Shown here: positions 1 to 6,697 of the stretch, piece after piece
Layout: every line of letters starts with the position of its first letter
How positions within the stretch are numbered: position 1 is the first letter of the stretch
Assembly: GCA_000715855.1 (NCBI GenBank)
Contig: KL571364.1
Span: forward strand, 10,457 to 17,153
Length of the DNA stretch: 6,697 bases
Source of the DNA: Actinoplanes liguriensis
GTDB lineage: Bacteria; Actinomycetota; Actinomycetes; Mycobacteriales; Micromonosporaceae
Direction of reading: 5' to 3'
Made by a program: the position numbers and the translations under genes
The notes under the pieces: model-generated
What the model was told of the DNA's origin: nothing
Databases searched by the model: none
Seen by the model: only the letters and a program-made list of their open reading frames with translations

Positions 1-1
1 G

Positions 2-1573
2 GTGCCCAGCCGCAACCGGCTCGGCGGGCTGCTCGTGGAGGACGGCGCGCTGGCGGTGCACCTGGACGGGTTCCGGGACGACGAGGCGCGCGCCTATCTG
101 GAGAAGCGGCTGGGCGCGGCGGTGGTCGACGCGGAGCCGGCGGCGCGGGACGCGATCGTGGCCCGGTGCGGGGGTCTTCCGCTGGCCCTGGCGGTGGTGT
201 GCGCCCGGGTCGCCGGCCGGCCGGGGTTCACACTGGCCACGGTCGCCGAGGAGCTGGCCGAGGGGGACGGGCTGGACGCGTACCTCCGGGCGGTTTTCTC
301 CTGGTCCTACCGGCAGTTGCCGGCGCCGGCGGCCGAGCTGTTCCGCCGTCTGGCGCTGCATCCGGGTCCGGACGTGACCCTGGCCGCGGCGGTGAACGTG
401 GCCGGGCGGGACCGGGCCGGGACGCGGTCGCTGCTGCGGGAGCTGGTCGACGCGCACCTGCTGAACGAGCGGCGGCCGGGCCGTTTCGCCTATCACGACC
501 TGCTGCGCGGGTACGCCGTCGAGCTGACCGGGCGCGCGGACCCGCCGGAGGAGCGGGACGGGGTGCTGCGCCGGCTGGTCGAGTATCACCTGCACACGGC
601 CGATCACGTGATGCAGACGTATCTGTCGTATCGGCGGCCGGACCGGGTCGGCCCGGTGCCGCCGGACGTGACGGCCGACCGGTTCCCGGACGGCGAGCGC
701 GCTCTGGCCTGGATGGACGCCGAGTACGAGAACCTGATGGCGCTCGCCGAGACGTGTCGCGCCGCGCCCCGGCAGCACTATCTGGGCCCGCTGATCTGGA
801 CGATGGCCCCCTACCAGCAGGACGTCCGGTCGTACGTGGAGGATTCGTTCACCCTCTGCGCCCACGCCCTGGAGTGGGCCGAGCGGACCGGCGAGCGCTG
901 GTGGGTCGGTTTTCTCACGTTCCTGATCGGCCGGGGGCACCTGCGCCTGGATCAGCCGGAGCGGGCGCGGCCCTATCTGGAGCGGACGGTCGAGGTGGGG
1001 CGGGAGACCGGTGACCGGCACCGGCTGGCGCACGGGCTGCTCGGGCTGGCGGCCACGTACATCACGACGACCGAGATCCCGACGCGGGAGCAGGCGGAGC
1101 TCGCGTATCCGTACGCGCGGGAGGCGATGGAGAACTATCGCCGGGTCGCGAATGTCGCGGCCCGGACCGAGCTGGCGAACGCGCTGCACCCGATCGCCTG
1201 GTACCACTTCTTCCAGCCGGGCGGCCGGGCGACGGCGCTGCGGCACTTCGAGGAGAGCGCGGAGTTGCACCGGCAGGCCGGGAACGCGCAGGGCGAGGCC
1301 ACCGCGGTGCTGCAGCTGGCGCTGTTCCACCAGGCGTGCGGCGATCTGGTGGCCGCGACGGCGTTCGGCGAGAAGGCCGTCGAGCTCTACGGCACCTCGC
1401 ACGACCTGCGGATCGATCCGTTGATCGTGCTCTACTCGATCCTGGTGGAGGCGGGCGAGGACGAGCGCGCGGAGCGGGTCCGCGGGGAGGCGACGGTGCT
1501 GCTGCGCACGGCGCGGTACCCGGATCTCGTACGGCTGGAGAAGATTTTGAAAGCGACTCCGGCGCAGAGCTGA
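2..1573 (+). CDS. AfsR/SARP-like STAND transcriptional regulator, C-terminal part (5' partial)
   Basis: This is the C-terminal 523 residues of a regulator of the AfsR/SARP type (BTAD plus NB-ARC plus TPR). The visible part opens with a segment resembling the 'TSRxRLxGL...' strand and ARC1 region that follow the nucleotide-binding site in this family, then GLPLA at about residues 58-62, the conserved NB-ARC motif. A winged-helix-like segment follows (about 105-180, with LLRELVDAHLLNE and YHDLLRGYA). From about 230 to the end are helical TPR-like repeats, for example around 300-350 and 415-465. The GTG at position 2 sits inside the conserved strand, so it is an internal valine rather than the start. 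The DNA-binding domain, BTAD and Walker A/B lie upstream of the window. The family senses nucleotide state and activates secondary metabolism or other targets; the target here is unknown. It stops at TGA 1571-1573. A 224-nt gap with its own promoter separates it from the glycosidase genes, so a regulatory link is only possible. Confidence 0.85.
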   Translation: MPSRNRLGGLLVEDGALAVHLDGFRDDEARAYLEKRLGAAVVDAEPAARDAIVARCGGLPLALAVVCARVAGRPGFTLATVAEELAEGDGLDAYLRAVFSWSYRQLPAPAAELFRRLALHPGPDVTLAAAVNVAGRDRAGTRSLLRELVDAHLLNERRPGRFAYHDLLRGYAVELTGRADPPEERDGVLRRLVEYHLHTADHVMQTYLSYRRPDRVGPVPPDVTADRFPDGERALAWMDAEYENLMALAETCRAAPRQHYLGPLIWTMAPYQQDVRSYVEDSFTLCAHALEWAERTGERWWVGFLTFLIGRGHLRLDQPERARPYLERTVEVGRETGDRHRLAHGLLGLAATYITTTEIPTREQAELAYPYAREAMENYRRVANVAARTELANALHPIAWYHFFQPGGRATALRHFEESAELHRQAGNAQGEATAVLQLALFHQACGDLVAATAFGEKAVELYGTSHDLRIDPLIVLYSILVEAGEDERAERVRGEATVLLRTARYPDLVRLEKILKATPAQS

Positions 1574-1578
1574 TCATC

Positions 1579-1597
1579 GATAGGAAACCGTCCTATC
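1579..1597 (+). terminator. Inverted repeat after the regulator's stop (weak terminator or operator)
   Basis: GATAGGA (1579-1585) and TCCTATC (1591-1597) form a perfect 7-bp stem around a 5-nt loop, 5 nt after the regulator's stop codon. No T-tract follows, so it is not a classical intrinsic terminator, although actinobacterial terminators often lack one. The core TAGGAAA...TCCTA also resembles a palindrome I recall upstream of secreted glycosidase genes in actinomycetes (TTAGGAAA-n-TTTCCTAA type), so an operator role for the downstream gene is an alternative. The repeat is visible; its function is inference. Confidence 0.35.
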
Positions 1598-1618
1598 AGA
1601 TCTGTCGCCGACCCGGCC

Positions 1619-1634
1619 ACGTTAACGCTAACAA
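1619..1634 (+). promoter_or_regulatory. LacI-family operator-like palindrome, upstream site
   Basis: The core GTTAACGCTAAC (1621-1632) is a 12-bp palindrome with a single mismatched pair and a central CG, the usual architecture of LacI/GalR-family operators. With flanks it matches 13 of 16 positions of the ATGTTAGCGCTAACAT-type operator that I associate with actinobacterial sugar-utilisation genes (from memory, not searched). It lies about 60 bp upstream of the -35 box of the glycosidase promoter, a position suited to an auxiliary operator used for looping. Confidence 0.5.
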
Positions 1635-1693
1635 CGGAAGCGCACCCGCGCCAGGTCCGGAGTTTCGGCAGGCAGGACATCGAAGGCGCCCTC

Positions 1694-1723
1694 TTGACAG
1701 CGGCATCGATGTTTGCGTACACA
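1694..1723 (+). promoter_or_regulatory. Predicted promoter of the GH51-GH43 operon
   Basis: A perfect TTGACA -35 hexamer (1694-1699) is followed after 18 nt by TACACA (1718-1723), a poor but usable -10. The strong -35 stands out in this GC-rich background. Transcription would begin near 1730 and leave a leader of about 70 nt before the ATG at 1798. The -10 lies inside the operator-like palindrome 1709-1724, so repressor binding there would block polymerase. The -10 assignment is uncertain. Confidence 0.5.
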
Positions 1724-1724
1724 T
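1709..1724 (+). promoter_or_regulatory. LacI-family operator-like palindrome overlapping the -10
   Basis: ATGTTTGCGTACACAT is an imperfect 16-bp palindrome (12 of 16 positions symmetric, outer ATGT/ACAT arms perfect) centred on CG. It matches 12 of 16 positions of ATGTTAGCGCTAACAT and shares that symmetry with the upstream site at 1619-1634. The centres are exactly 90 bp apart. Overlap with the predicted -10 suggests simple repression, perhaps reinforced by looping to the upstream site. No LacI-family gene is in the window. Confidence 0.45.
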
Positions 1725-1785
1725 TGCCTACCGCCCCACAACGAAACATCCCCGATACATCCACGTTGCGTCTCCACCCCGCACC

Positions 1786-1790
1786 GGAGG
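1786..1790 (+). promoter_or_regulatory. Ribosome binding site of the GH51 gene
   Basis: GGAGG lies 7 nt before the ATG at 1798. It decides the start. The catalytic frame is open further upstream (from 1694), but that extension runs through the promoter and operator region and has no signal peptide, whereas ATG 1798 opens a clean Sec signal peptide in another frame. The two frames are joined only by the adapter artefact at 1861-1883. Confidence 0.75.
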
Positions 1791-1797
1791 ACTCCGC

Positions 1798-4243
1798 ATG
1801 CCCACAGTCAGAACACGCCTGGCCGGCCTCGCCGCCGTCCTGGTCTCGTTGCCGCTGGCGCTGTCTCTTATACACAGAGACAGACACGATCAAGGTCAGC
1901 CCGAAGGCGGACGGCGCCGCGCTGTCGAAACAGCAGTACGGCGTCTTCTTCGAGGACATCAACTACGCGGCCGACGGCGGTCTCTACGCCGAATTGGTCC
2001 GCAACCGCTCGTTCGAGTTCAACGCGACCGACGCGACCGGCTTCACCGGCCTGACCGCCTGGACCACGTCCGGCACCGCGACCGTGGTGAACGACGACCA
2101 GCGGCTCAACGACCGCAACCGGAACTACCTCGCGCTCGACGGCAGCGTCACCAACGCCGGCTTCAACAGCGGCATCGCCACGAAGAAGGGCGAGCGGTAC
2201 GACTTCTCCGTCTGGGCCCGGGGCACCGCGTCCCTGCAGGTCACGCTGACCGGCGCCGAGCCGCTCACGATCGCGGTCGCCGGTGACACCTGGAAGAAGT
2301 ACACCGGCACCCTCCGCGCGGCCACCACCACCGACAAGGGCCGGCTCACGGTCGCCAGCAGCGGCGCGGTGAAGGTCGACGAGGTCTCGCTGTTCCCGCG
2401 CGACACCTACAAGGGCCGGGCGAACGGCCTGCGCGAGGACCTCGCCGAGAAGATCGCCGCGCTGAAGCCGGGCTTCGTCCGCTTCCCCGGCGGCTGCCTG
2501 GTCAACACCGGCAGCATGTACTCCTACGACGCGGCGAACAACTACCCGCGCGCCCGGGCGTATCAGTGGAAGGACACGGTCGGCCCGGTCGAGACGCGTG
2601 CCACGAACAAGAACTTCTGGGGCTACAACCAGTCCTACGGCCTCGGCTACTACGAGTACTTCCAGTTCGCCGAGGACATCGGCGCGATGCCGCTGCCGGT
2701 GCTGCCGGCGCTGGTCACCGGCTGCGGCCAGAACACGGCCACGGTGGACGACGCTTTGTTGCAGCGGCACGTCCAGGACGCGCTGGACCTGATCGAGTTC
2801 GCGAACGGCCCGGTCACCTCGACGTGGGGCAAGGTCCGCGCGCGGATGGGCCACCCGAAGCCGTTCGGCCTGACCACGGTCGCGGTCGGCAACGAGGAGA
2901 ACCTGCCCGACCAGTACTGGGCGAACTTCCTCAAGTTCGAATCCGCGATCAAGGCCAAATACCCGGACTTCACCGTGGTGAGCAACTCCGGCCCGGACGA
3001 CCAGGGTTCCACGTTCGAGAACCTCTGGGCCAAGAACACGGCCAACGGTACGGACATGGTGGACGAGCACTACTACAACAGCCCGTCCTGGTTCCTGCAG
3101 AACAACGCGCGCTACGACTCGTACGACCGCAATGGCCCGAAGGTCTTCCTCGGTGAGTACGCGTCGCTGGACGCCAAGTTCGCGAACTCGCTCGCCGAGG
3201 CCGCCTACATGACCGGCCTGGAGCGCAACGCCGACGTGGTGAAGATGGCGTCCTACGCGCCGCTGCTCGCCAACATCGACAACGTCCAGTGGAAGCCGGA
3301 CATGATCTGGTTCGACAACGACGAGTCGTGGGGCTCCACCAGCTACCAGATGCAGAAGCTGTTCATGAACAACGTCGGCGACAGGGTCGTGCCGAGCACG
3401 GTCACCGGCGGCGGTGTGGTGCTCCCGAAGCCGATCACCGGCGCGATCGGCTTGTCGACCTGGCGGACCGCGGCCACCTACGACGACGTCAAGGTGACCC
3501 GGCCGGACGGCACGACGATCTTCAGTGACGACTTCAGTGACGGCAACGCCGACGGCTGGACCTCGGTGACGAACCGCGGCAACTGGACCGTGGCCAACGG
3601 CGGTTATGCGCAGACGACCACGGACACCGAGGACACCATGGTCAAGGCGGCGACCGTCACGGACACCGACTACGACTACACGCTCAAGGCCACCAAGCAG
3701 GCCGGCGCCGAGGGCTTCCTGGTCGCGTTCGGCATCCAGGACACCGGCAACTTCTACTGGTGGAACCTGGGCGGCTGGAACAACACCCAGGGTGCGGTCG
3801 AGAAGGGCATCACCTCCGCCAAGGAGCAGATCCTCACCAAGCCGAACACGGTCACCACGGGTCAGACCTACGACCTGAAGATCTCGGTTCGCGGTACGAA
3901 GGTGACCCTCTACCTGGACGGCGCCGAGTGGGGCAGCTTCGACGACAACGCGGTGACCGAGCCGTTCGCCCAGGTCGTGACGACCGACGCGAAGACCGGT
4001 GAGCTGATCGTCAAGGTGGTGAACGCCCAGGACACCCCGGCGACCACGAAGATCGACCTCGGCGGCCGCAAGGTCGCGAGCACGGCGAAGATGACGGTTC
4101 TCGCCGGTGACCCGGGCGAGCAGAACACCCGTACCGCGGAACCGATCCTGCCCGTCACCAGCACGATCAAGGGCGTCTCGGCGAGCTTCACCCGTGAGTT
4201 CCCGGCGAACTCGGTCACCTTCCTGCGCATCCGGACCCGATGA
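1798..4243 (+). CDS. Secreted GH51 alpha-L-arabinofuranosidase, frame broken by an adapter artefact
   Basis: Predicted extracellular exo-alpha-L-arabinofuranosidase that releases L-arabinose from arabinan or arabinoxylan side chains. A Sec signal peptide start (RTRLAGLAAVLVSLPLA) is encoded at 1798-1860; the mature protein continues in a different frame from about 1884 (TIKVSPKADG...). Between them lies a 23-bp synthetic adapter (1861-1883), with the signal cleavage site missing. The mature part runs about 785 residues. It has a first GH51 barrel strand (YGVFFEDINYAADGGLYAEL), a CBM4/9-like beta-sandwich insertion (about nt 2030-2400), RFPGGC (2480-2497), the acid/base Glu in GNE (codon 2894-2896), the nucleophile Glu in FLGEYA (3155-3157), a lectin/laminin-G-like insertion (about 3400-3950), and the GH51 C-terminal beta domain ending at 4240. 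Both catalytic glutamates and all domains are present, so the native gene is very likely intact. An automatic caller may start it wrongly near 1694. Confidence 0.88.
1861..1883. other. Nextera/Tn5 mosaic-end adapter fusion (assembly artefact)
   Basis: CTGTCTCTTATACAC is the first 15 nt of the Nextera mosaic-end adapter in reverse complement. It is followed by AGAGACAG, the last 8 nt of the same adapter in forward orientation. The result is a perfect 8-bp inverted repeat around TATACAC. It equals the 38-bp Nextera mate-pair junction adapter with its central 15 nt removed, or two adapter-tailed contig ends merged. The flanking 9-mers (1852-1860 and 1884-1892) differ, so there is no Tn5 target duplication and this is not a real insertion. 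It shifts the GH51 frame and hides some native bases. Confidence 0.95.
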
Positions 4244-4247
4244 GGAG
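4242..4247 (+). promoter_or_regulatory. Ribosome binding site of the GH43 gene
   Basis: GAGGAG starts within the GH51 stop codon and lies 7 nt before ATG 4255. This favours 4255 over the in-frame ATG at 4240, which overlaps the stop as ATGA and would add only five residues (MRSPI) ahead of the twin-arginine signal. The overlap of the GH51 stop with the Shine-Dalgarno suggests translational coupling. Confidence 0.7.
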
Positions 4248-4254
4248 CCCGATC

Positions 4255-5640
4255 ATGAATCGTCGGACTTTGCTGACCGGCGGCGCCGCCCTCGGCACGC
4301 TCGCCGTCATCCTGCCCGCCGGCGCCGAGGGCGCCCCGCACGCCGACCCGGTGCGCAGCGACGCCGAGATCTACGGCGTCCCGACCACCCAGCCGCTGAT
4401 CAGTCAGCGGGCCGACCCGTTCATCAGCCGGCGGTACGACGGGAAGTACTACTTCACCGGCTCGGTCCCGGAATACGACCGGATCGTGCTGCGCAGCTCG
4501 CCGACCCTTGCCGGACTGACCACCGCGACCGAGACGACGATCTGGACGCGCCCGTCGAGCGGCAAGATGGGCGGTTTCGTCTGGGCGCCGGAGATCCATC
4601 GCATCGGCGGGAAGTGGTACATCTACTTCACCAACAGCGACGCGAACGACATCTGGCACATCCGTCCGTTCGTACTGGAATCGGCTCTTGATGATCCGAT
4701 GGATCCCGCCGGCTGGACCGTGAAGGGCGAGATCGCCCTCGAATGGGACAGCTTCGCGCTGGACGCCACCGTGTTCAGCCACCGCGGCCGGCAGTACCTG
4801 CTGTGGGCACAGAGCGAGCCGGAGATCGTGGCGAACTCCAGCGTCTACATCGCCGAGCTGGCCAACCCGTGGACGCTGAAGAGCAAGCCGACCCGGCTCA
4901 CCACCCCGACGAAGAGCTGGGAGATCCAGGGCTACCGGGTGAACGAGGGCCCGGCCGTGATCGCCCGCAACGGACGGGTGTTCCTGACCTACTCGGCCAG
5001 CGCGACCGACGCGAACTACTGCATGGGCCTGCTCACCGCGGACGCCCACGCCGACCTGCTGGACAGGGCGAGCTGGGTGAAGAGCCCCGACCCGATCTTC
5101 GTCAGCAACGACGACACGAAGCGCTGGGGTCCCGGGCACAACTCGTTCACGGTGGCCGAGGACGGAAAGACCGACGTGCTGGTCTACCACGCCCGCGACT
5201 ACAAGCAGATCACCGGCGACCCGCTGTACGACCCCAACCGCCACACCCGGGTGCAGAAGCTCTACTGGCACCCGGACGGGACGCCGCTGTTCGGCGTGCC
5301 GGTCGGTGACGGCGGCCCGATCGTGCGGCTCAGCTCGGGCAACCAGTTCGTGCACCACGCGGGGACGGCCGTCCAGGTCGCCCCGGCGCCGAAGGACCTG
5401 GGCGCGACCCAGTTCCGGTTCCAGGACGACGGCCTCGTCCAGTCGGTCGACAAGCCGTCCCTGTACCTCCGGATCGACCGCACGTCCGTGACGCTGGACG
5501 CCACGGGCACACCGGTCACCCGGATCCCGGCCCGCGGCGGCGTGACCATCCGCACGGTCGCCGACCCGGCCGTGTACCTGCGGGTCGCCGCGGGCGTGGT
5601 CACCACCGGCACCACCGGCACGGTGTTCAAGCTGAGCTAA
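4255..5640 (+). CDS. Tat-exported GH43 arabinan/arabinoxylan hydrolase with AbfB-like C-terminal domain
   Basis: A 461-residue secreted glycoside hydrolase of family 43 (five-bladed beta-propeller), probably an alpha-L-arabinofuranosidase or arabinanase/xylosidase-type enzyme; family membership does not fix the substrate. The N-terminus MNRRTLLTGGAALGTLAVILPAGA has a twin-arginine pair followed by a hydrophobic core, so Tat export is likely. The GH43 triad is visible: base Asp54 in RADPF, pKa-modulating Asp170 in LDATVF, and acid Glu231 in VNEGPAV. WAPEIH, a conserved GH43 propeller segment, lies between the first two. The last 100 residues or so (from about 363) form a beta-rich domain with repeated SLYLRI and VYLRVA segments, resembling an AbfB/CBM42-type beta-trefoil but shorter than usual. 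It starts 11 nt after the GH51 stop and is almost certainly in the same operon, which supports a shared arabinose-polymer substrate. Confidence 0.88.
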   Translation: MNRRTLLTGGAALGTLAVILPAGAEGAPHADPVRSDAEIYGVPTTQPLISQRADPFISRRYDGKYYFTGSVPEYDRIVLRSSPTLAGLTTATETTIWTRPSSGKMGGFVWAPEIHRIGGKWYIYFTNSDANDIWHIRPFVLESALDDPMDPAGWTVKGEIALEWDSFALDATVFSHRGRQYLLWAQSEPEIVANSSVYIAELANPWTLKSKPTRLTTPTKSWEIQGYRVNEGPAVIARNGRVFLTYSASATDANYCMGLLTADAHADLLDRASWVKSPDPIFVSNDDTKRWGPGHNSFTVAEDGKTDVLVYHARDYKQITGDPLYDPNRHTRVQKLYWHPDGTPLFGVPVGDGGPIVRLSSGNQFVHHAGTAVQVAPAPKDLGATQFRFQDDGLVQSVDKPSLYLRIDRTSVTLDATGTPVTRIPARGGVTIRTVADPAVYLRVAAGVVTTGTTGTVFKLS

Positions 5641-5677
5641 GGCTCAGGTCGGCCACCGGCGGCCCGATGATGCGGGG

Positions 5678-6697
5678 GTGTTCACCGCCCCTGAGATCAG
5701 CGAGCAGCCGGTGGCCGGCGACGGCCGGATCCGGGCCGTCGACGCGACCTCCCTGGCGTACGTCCAGGTCGACCGCGCCGGTCTGATCCAGGACTGGAAC
5801 CCGGCCGCCGAGCGGCTGTTCGGCTGGACCCGCGACGAGGTGATCGGCGTCCCGCTGGCCGACACCATCGTCCCGCCGTCGCTGCGGTCCGGGCACAACG
5901 CCGGGTTCGCCCGCCGCGTCGCGATCGGCGACGGGCCGGACATGGGCCACCGCTACGAGATGCCCGCCGTGCACCGCGACGGCACCGAGCTCACCATCAC
6001 CATGAACCTGGACTCGCTCGGGCCGGCCGGCTTCAGCGCGTTCATCTCCGACCAGACCGAGTGGCACCAGGCCCGCCAGGATCTGCAGCGCAGCAACCAA
6101 CTGATCAACGCGATCCTGCAGCACACGACCGCGGTGATCTCGGCCAAGGACCTGAACGGGCGCTACCTGTTCGTCAACGGCGAATACGAACGGGTCTTCC
6201 AGGTCAGCGCCGCCGACATGGTCGGGCGCGGCGAGGAGGACGTGCTGCCGGCCGCGATCGCCGCCGGCAGCCGCGCGCACGACGCCGAGGTGACCGGCTC
6301 CGGCGACGCCCGGACGGTTCTGGAGCAGCTGCCGTTCGGCGACGACATCCGCGAGTACGTCGTCACGCGCGTCCCGCTGGCCGACCCCGACGGCTCGGTC
6401 TACGGCGTCTGCACCATCGCGATCGACGACACCGCCCGCCGCCGTACCGAAGCCGCCCTGGTCGCCGGCGAAGAGCGCTTCCGCACCACCGTGAACAACG
6501 CGCCCGGCATGCTCTACCAGTTCCGCGTCGAGCCGGACGGGACCGCCGGGTTCACCTTCGTGTCGGATGCCTGCCGGGACCTGTACGGCGTCGAGCCGGA
6601 CCGGGTCGTCGCCGCCTCCGCCGAGATCATGGACCGGATCGCCGAACCCGACCGCGCGTCCTACCTCGCCTCGGTGCAACGCCTGTCTCTTATACAC
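5678..6697 (+). CDS. Multi-PAS signalling protein, N-terminal part (3' truncated)
   Basis: An open frame runs to the window edge with no stop. GTG 5678 is the likeliest start (VFTAPEISEQPV...), but no convincing Shine-Dalgarno precedes it, and the ATGs at 5667 and 5670 are out of frame. Genuine coding ends at 6682 (335 residues); the last five codons are adapter. Three PAS-like domains are visible. The first (about 21-130) has the typical GLIQDWNPAAERLFGWTRDE stretch. The second (about 142-250) has DLNGRYLFVNGEYERVF and ends in a PAC-like segment. The third (from about 262, GEERFRTTVNNAPGMLY) resembles the PAS_3 type and is incomplete. No transmembrane segment is seen, so it is probably cytosolic. 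The output domain (histidine kinase, GGDEF/EAL or PP2C phosphatase) lies beyond the window, so the signal and response are unknown. It starts 37 nt after the GH43 stop; co-transcription is possible but not shown. Confidence 0.82.
   Translation, partial: MFTAPEISEQPVAGDGRIRAVDATSLAYVQVDRAGLIQDWNPAAERLFGWTRDEVIGVPLADTIVPPSLRSGHNAGFARRVAIGDGPDMGHRYEMPAVHRDGTELTITMNLDSLGPAGFSAFISDQTEWHQARQDLQRSNQLINAILQHTTAVISAKDLNGRYLFVNGEYERVFQVSAADMVGRGEEDVLPAAIAAGSRAHDAEVTGSGDARTVLEQLPFGDDIREYVVTRVPLADPDGSVYGVCTIAIDDTARRRTEAALVAGEERFRTTVNNAPGMLYQFRVEPDGTAGFTFVSDACRDLYGVEPDRVVAASAEIMDRIAEPDRASYLASVQRLSLIH
6683..6697. other. Nextera/Tn5 adapter remnant at the window edge
   Basis: The last 15 bases, CTGTCTCTTATACAC, are identical to the first 15 nt of the adapter fusion at 1861 and to the reverse-complemented Nextera mosaic end. 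Read on the minus strand they encode VYKRQ, annotated as 'MYKRQ' when GTG is taken as a start, a familiar contaminant N-terminus in draft genomes. The organism's sequence therefore ends at 6682, probably because the contig stops here. Confidence 0.95.

Noticed and set aside
1861..1883. Inverted repeat read as a hairpin, recombination site or transposon end
   Set aside because: It matches the Nextera mosaic end, the 9-bp flanks are not duplicated as Tn5 insertion requires, and there is no transposon body.
1336..2286. 316-residue plus-strand ORF spanning regulator end, intergenic region and GH51 start
   Set aside because: Only codons 1798-1860 (the signal peptide) in this frame are meaningful; the rest is out of frame with the regulator and, after the adapter, with GH51.
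1868..3070. 400-residue minus-strand ORF
   Set aside because: Antisense to the GH51 catalytic region, VRRG-rich with no domain pattern, and its start lies in the adapter fusion.
3520..3542. Direct repeat of cttcagtgacg, two copies 12 nt apart
   Set aside because: It encodes FSDDFSD inside the GH51 insertion domain; a short in-frame coding repeat with no sign of other function.
3910..5358. 482-residue minus-strand ORF
   Set aside because: Antisense to the GH51 C-terminus and most of GH43, with no recognisable domain; a shadow of strong third-position G/C bias.
5641..5677. Possible terminator between GH43 and the PAS gene (GGCC-n6-GGCC)
   Set aside because: A 4-bp self-complementary stem is expected by chance at this GC content, and no T-tract follows.
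5627..6697. 356-residue minus-strand ORF beginning MYKRQ
   Set aside because: It is antisense to a clear PAS protein, its composition is low-complexity R/V/D/G typical of GC-rich shadows, and its start codon lies in adapter sequence.

Overview
The window is very GC-rich, with strong third-position G/C bias on the + strand. Four genes lie on that strand. Gene content (an AfsR/SARP-type regulator, secreted arabinan/arabinoxylan-degrading enzymes, a multi-PAS sensor) and codon use point to a soil actinomycete. A Micromonosporaceae such as Actinoplanes is my best guess, from general resemblance only.

Layout. (1) 2-1573: the 3' part of an AfsR/SARP-like STAND regulator; its N-terminal DNA-binding and P-loop regions lie outside the window. 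(2) 1574-1797: an intergenic regulatory region with a 7-bp inverted repeat just after the regulator's stop, two LacI-type operator-like palindromes exactly 90 bp apart centre to centre, a perfect TTGACA -35 box and a good Shine-Dalgarno. (3) 1798-4243: a large secreted GH51 alpha-L-arabinofuranosidase with a CBM4/9-like insertion and an extra lectin/laminin-G-like domain. (4) 4255-5640: a Tat-exported GH43 enzyme with an AbfB-like C-terminal domain, 11 nt after the GH51 stop and almost surely co-transcribed. (5) 5678-window end: the N-terminal part of a multi-PAS signalling protein.

The two glycoside hydrolases form a plausible extracellular unit: GH51 and GH43 enzymes typically remove or cleave alpha-L-arabinofuranosyl residues of arabinan or arabinoxylan. 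The palindromes suggest repression by a LacI-family sugar-responsive regulator that is not encoded here.

The most consequential observation concerns the assembly. The Illumina Nextera/Tn5 mosaic-end adapter sequence CTGTCTCTTATACAC occurs twice: at the 3' edge of the window (6683-6697), and as a 23-bp inverted-repeat adapter fusion (1861-1883) between the signal peptide and mature part of the GH51 gene, where it breaks the reading frame. The GH51 'frameshift' and the end of the PAS protein are therefore sequencing/assembly artefacts. I found no CRISPR array, tRNA, rRNA, insertion sequence or clearly novel system.
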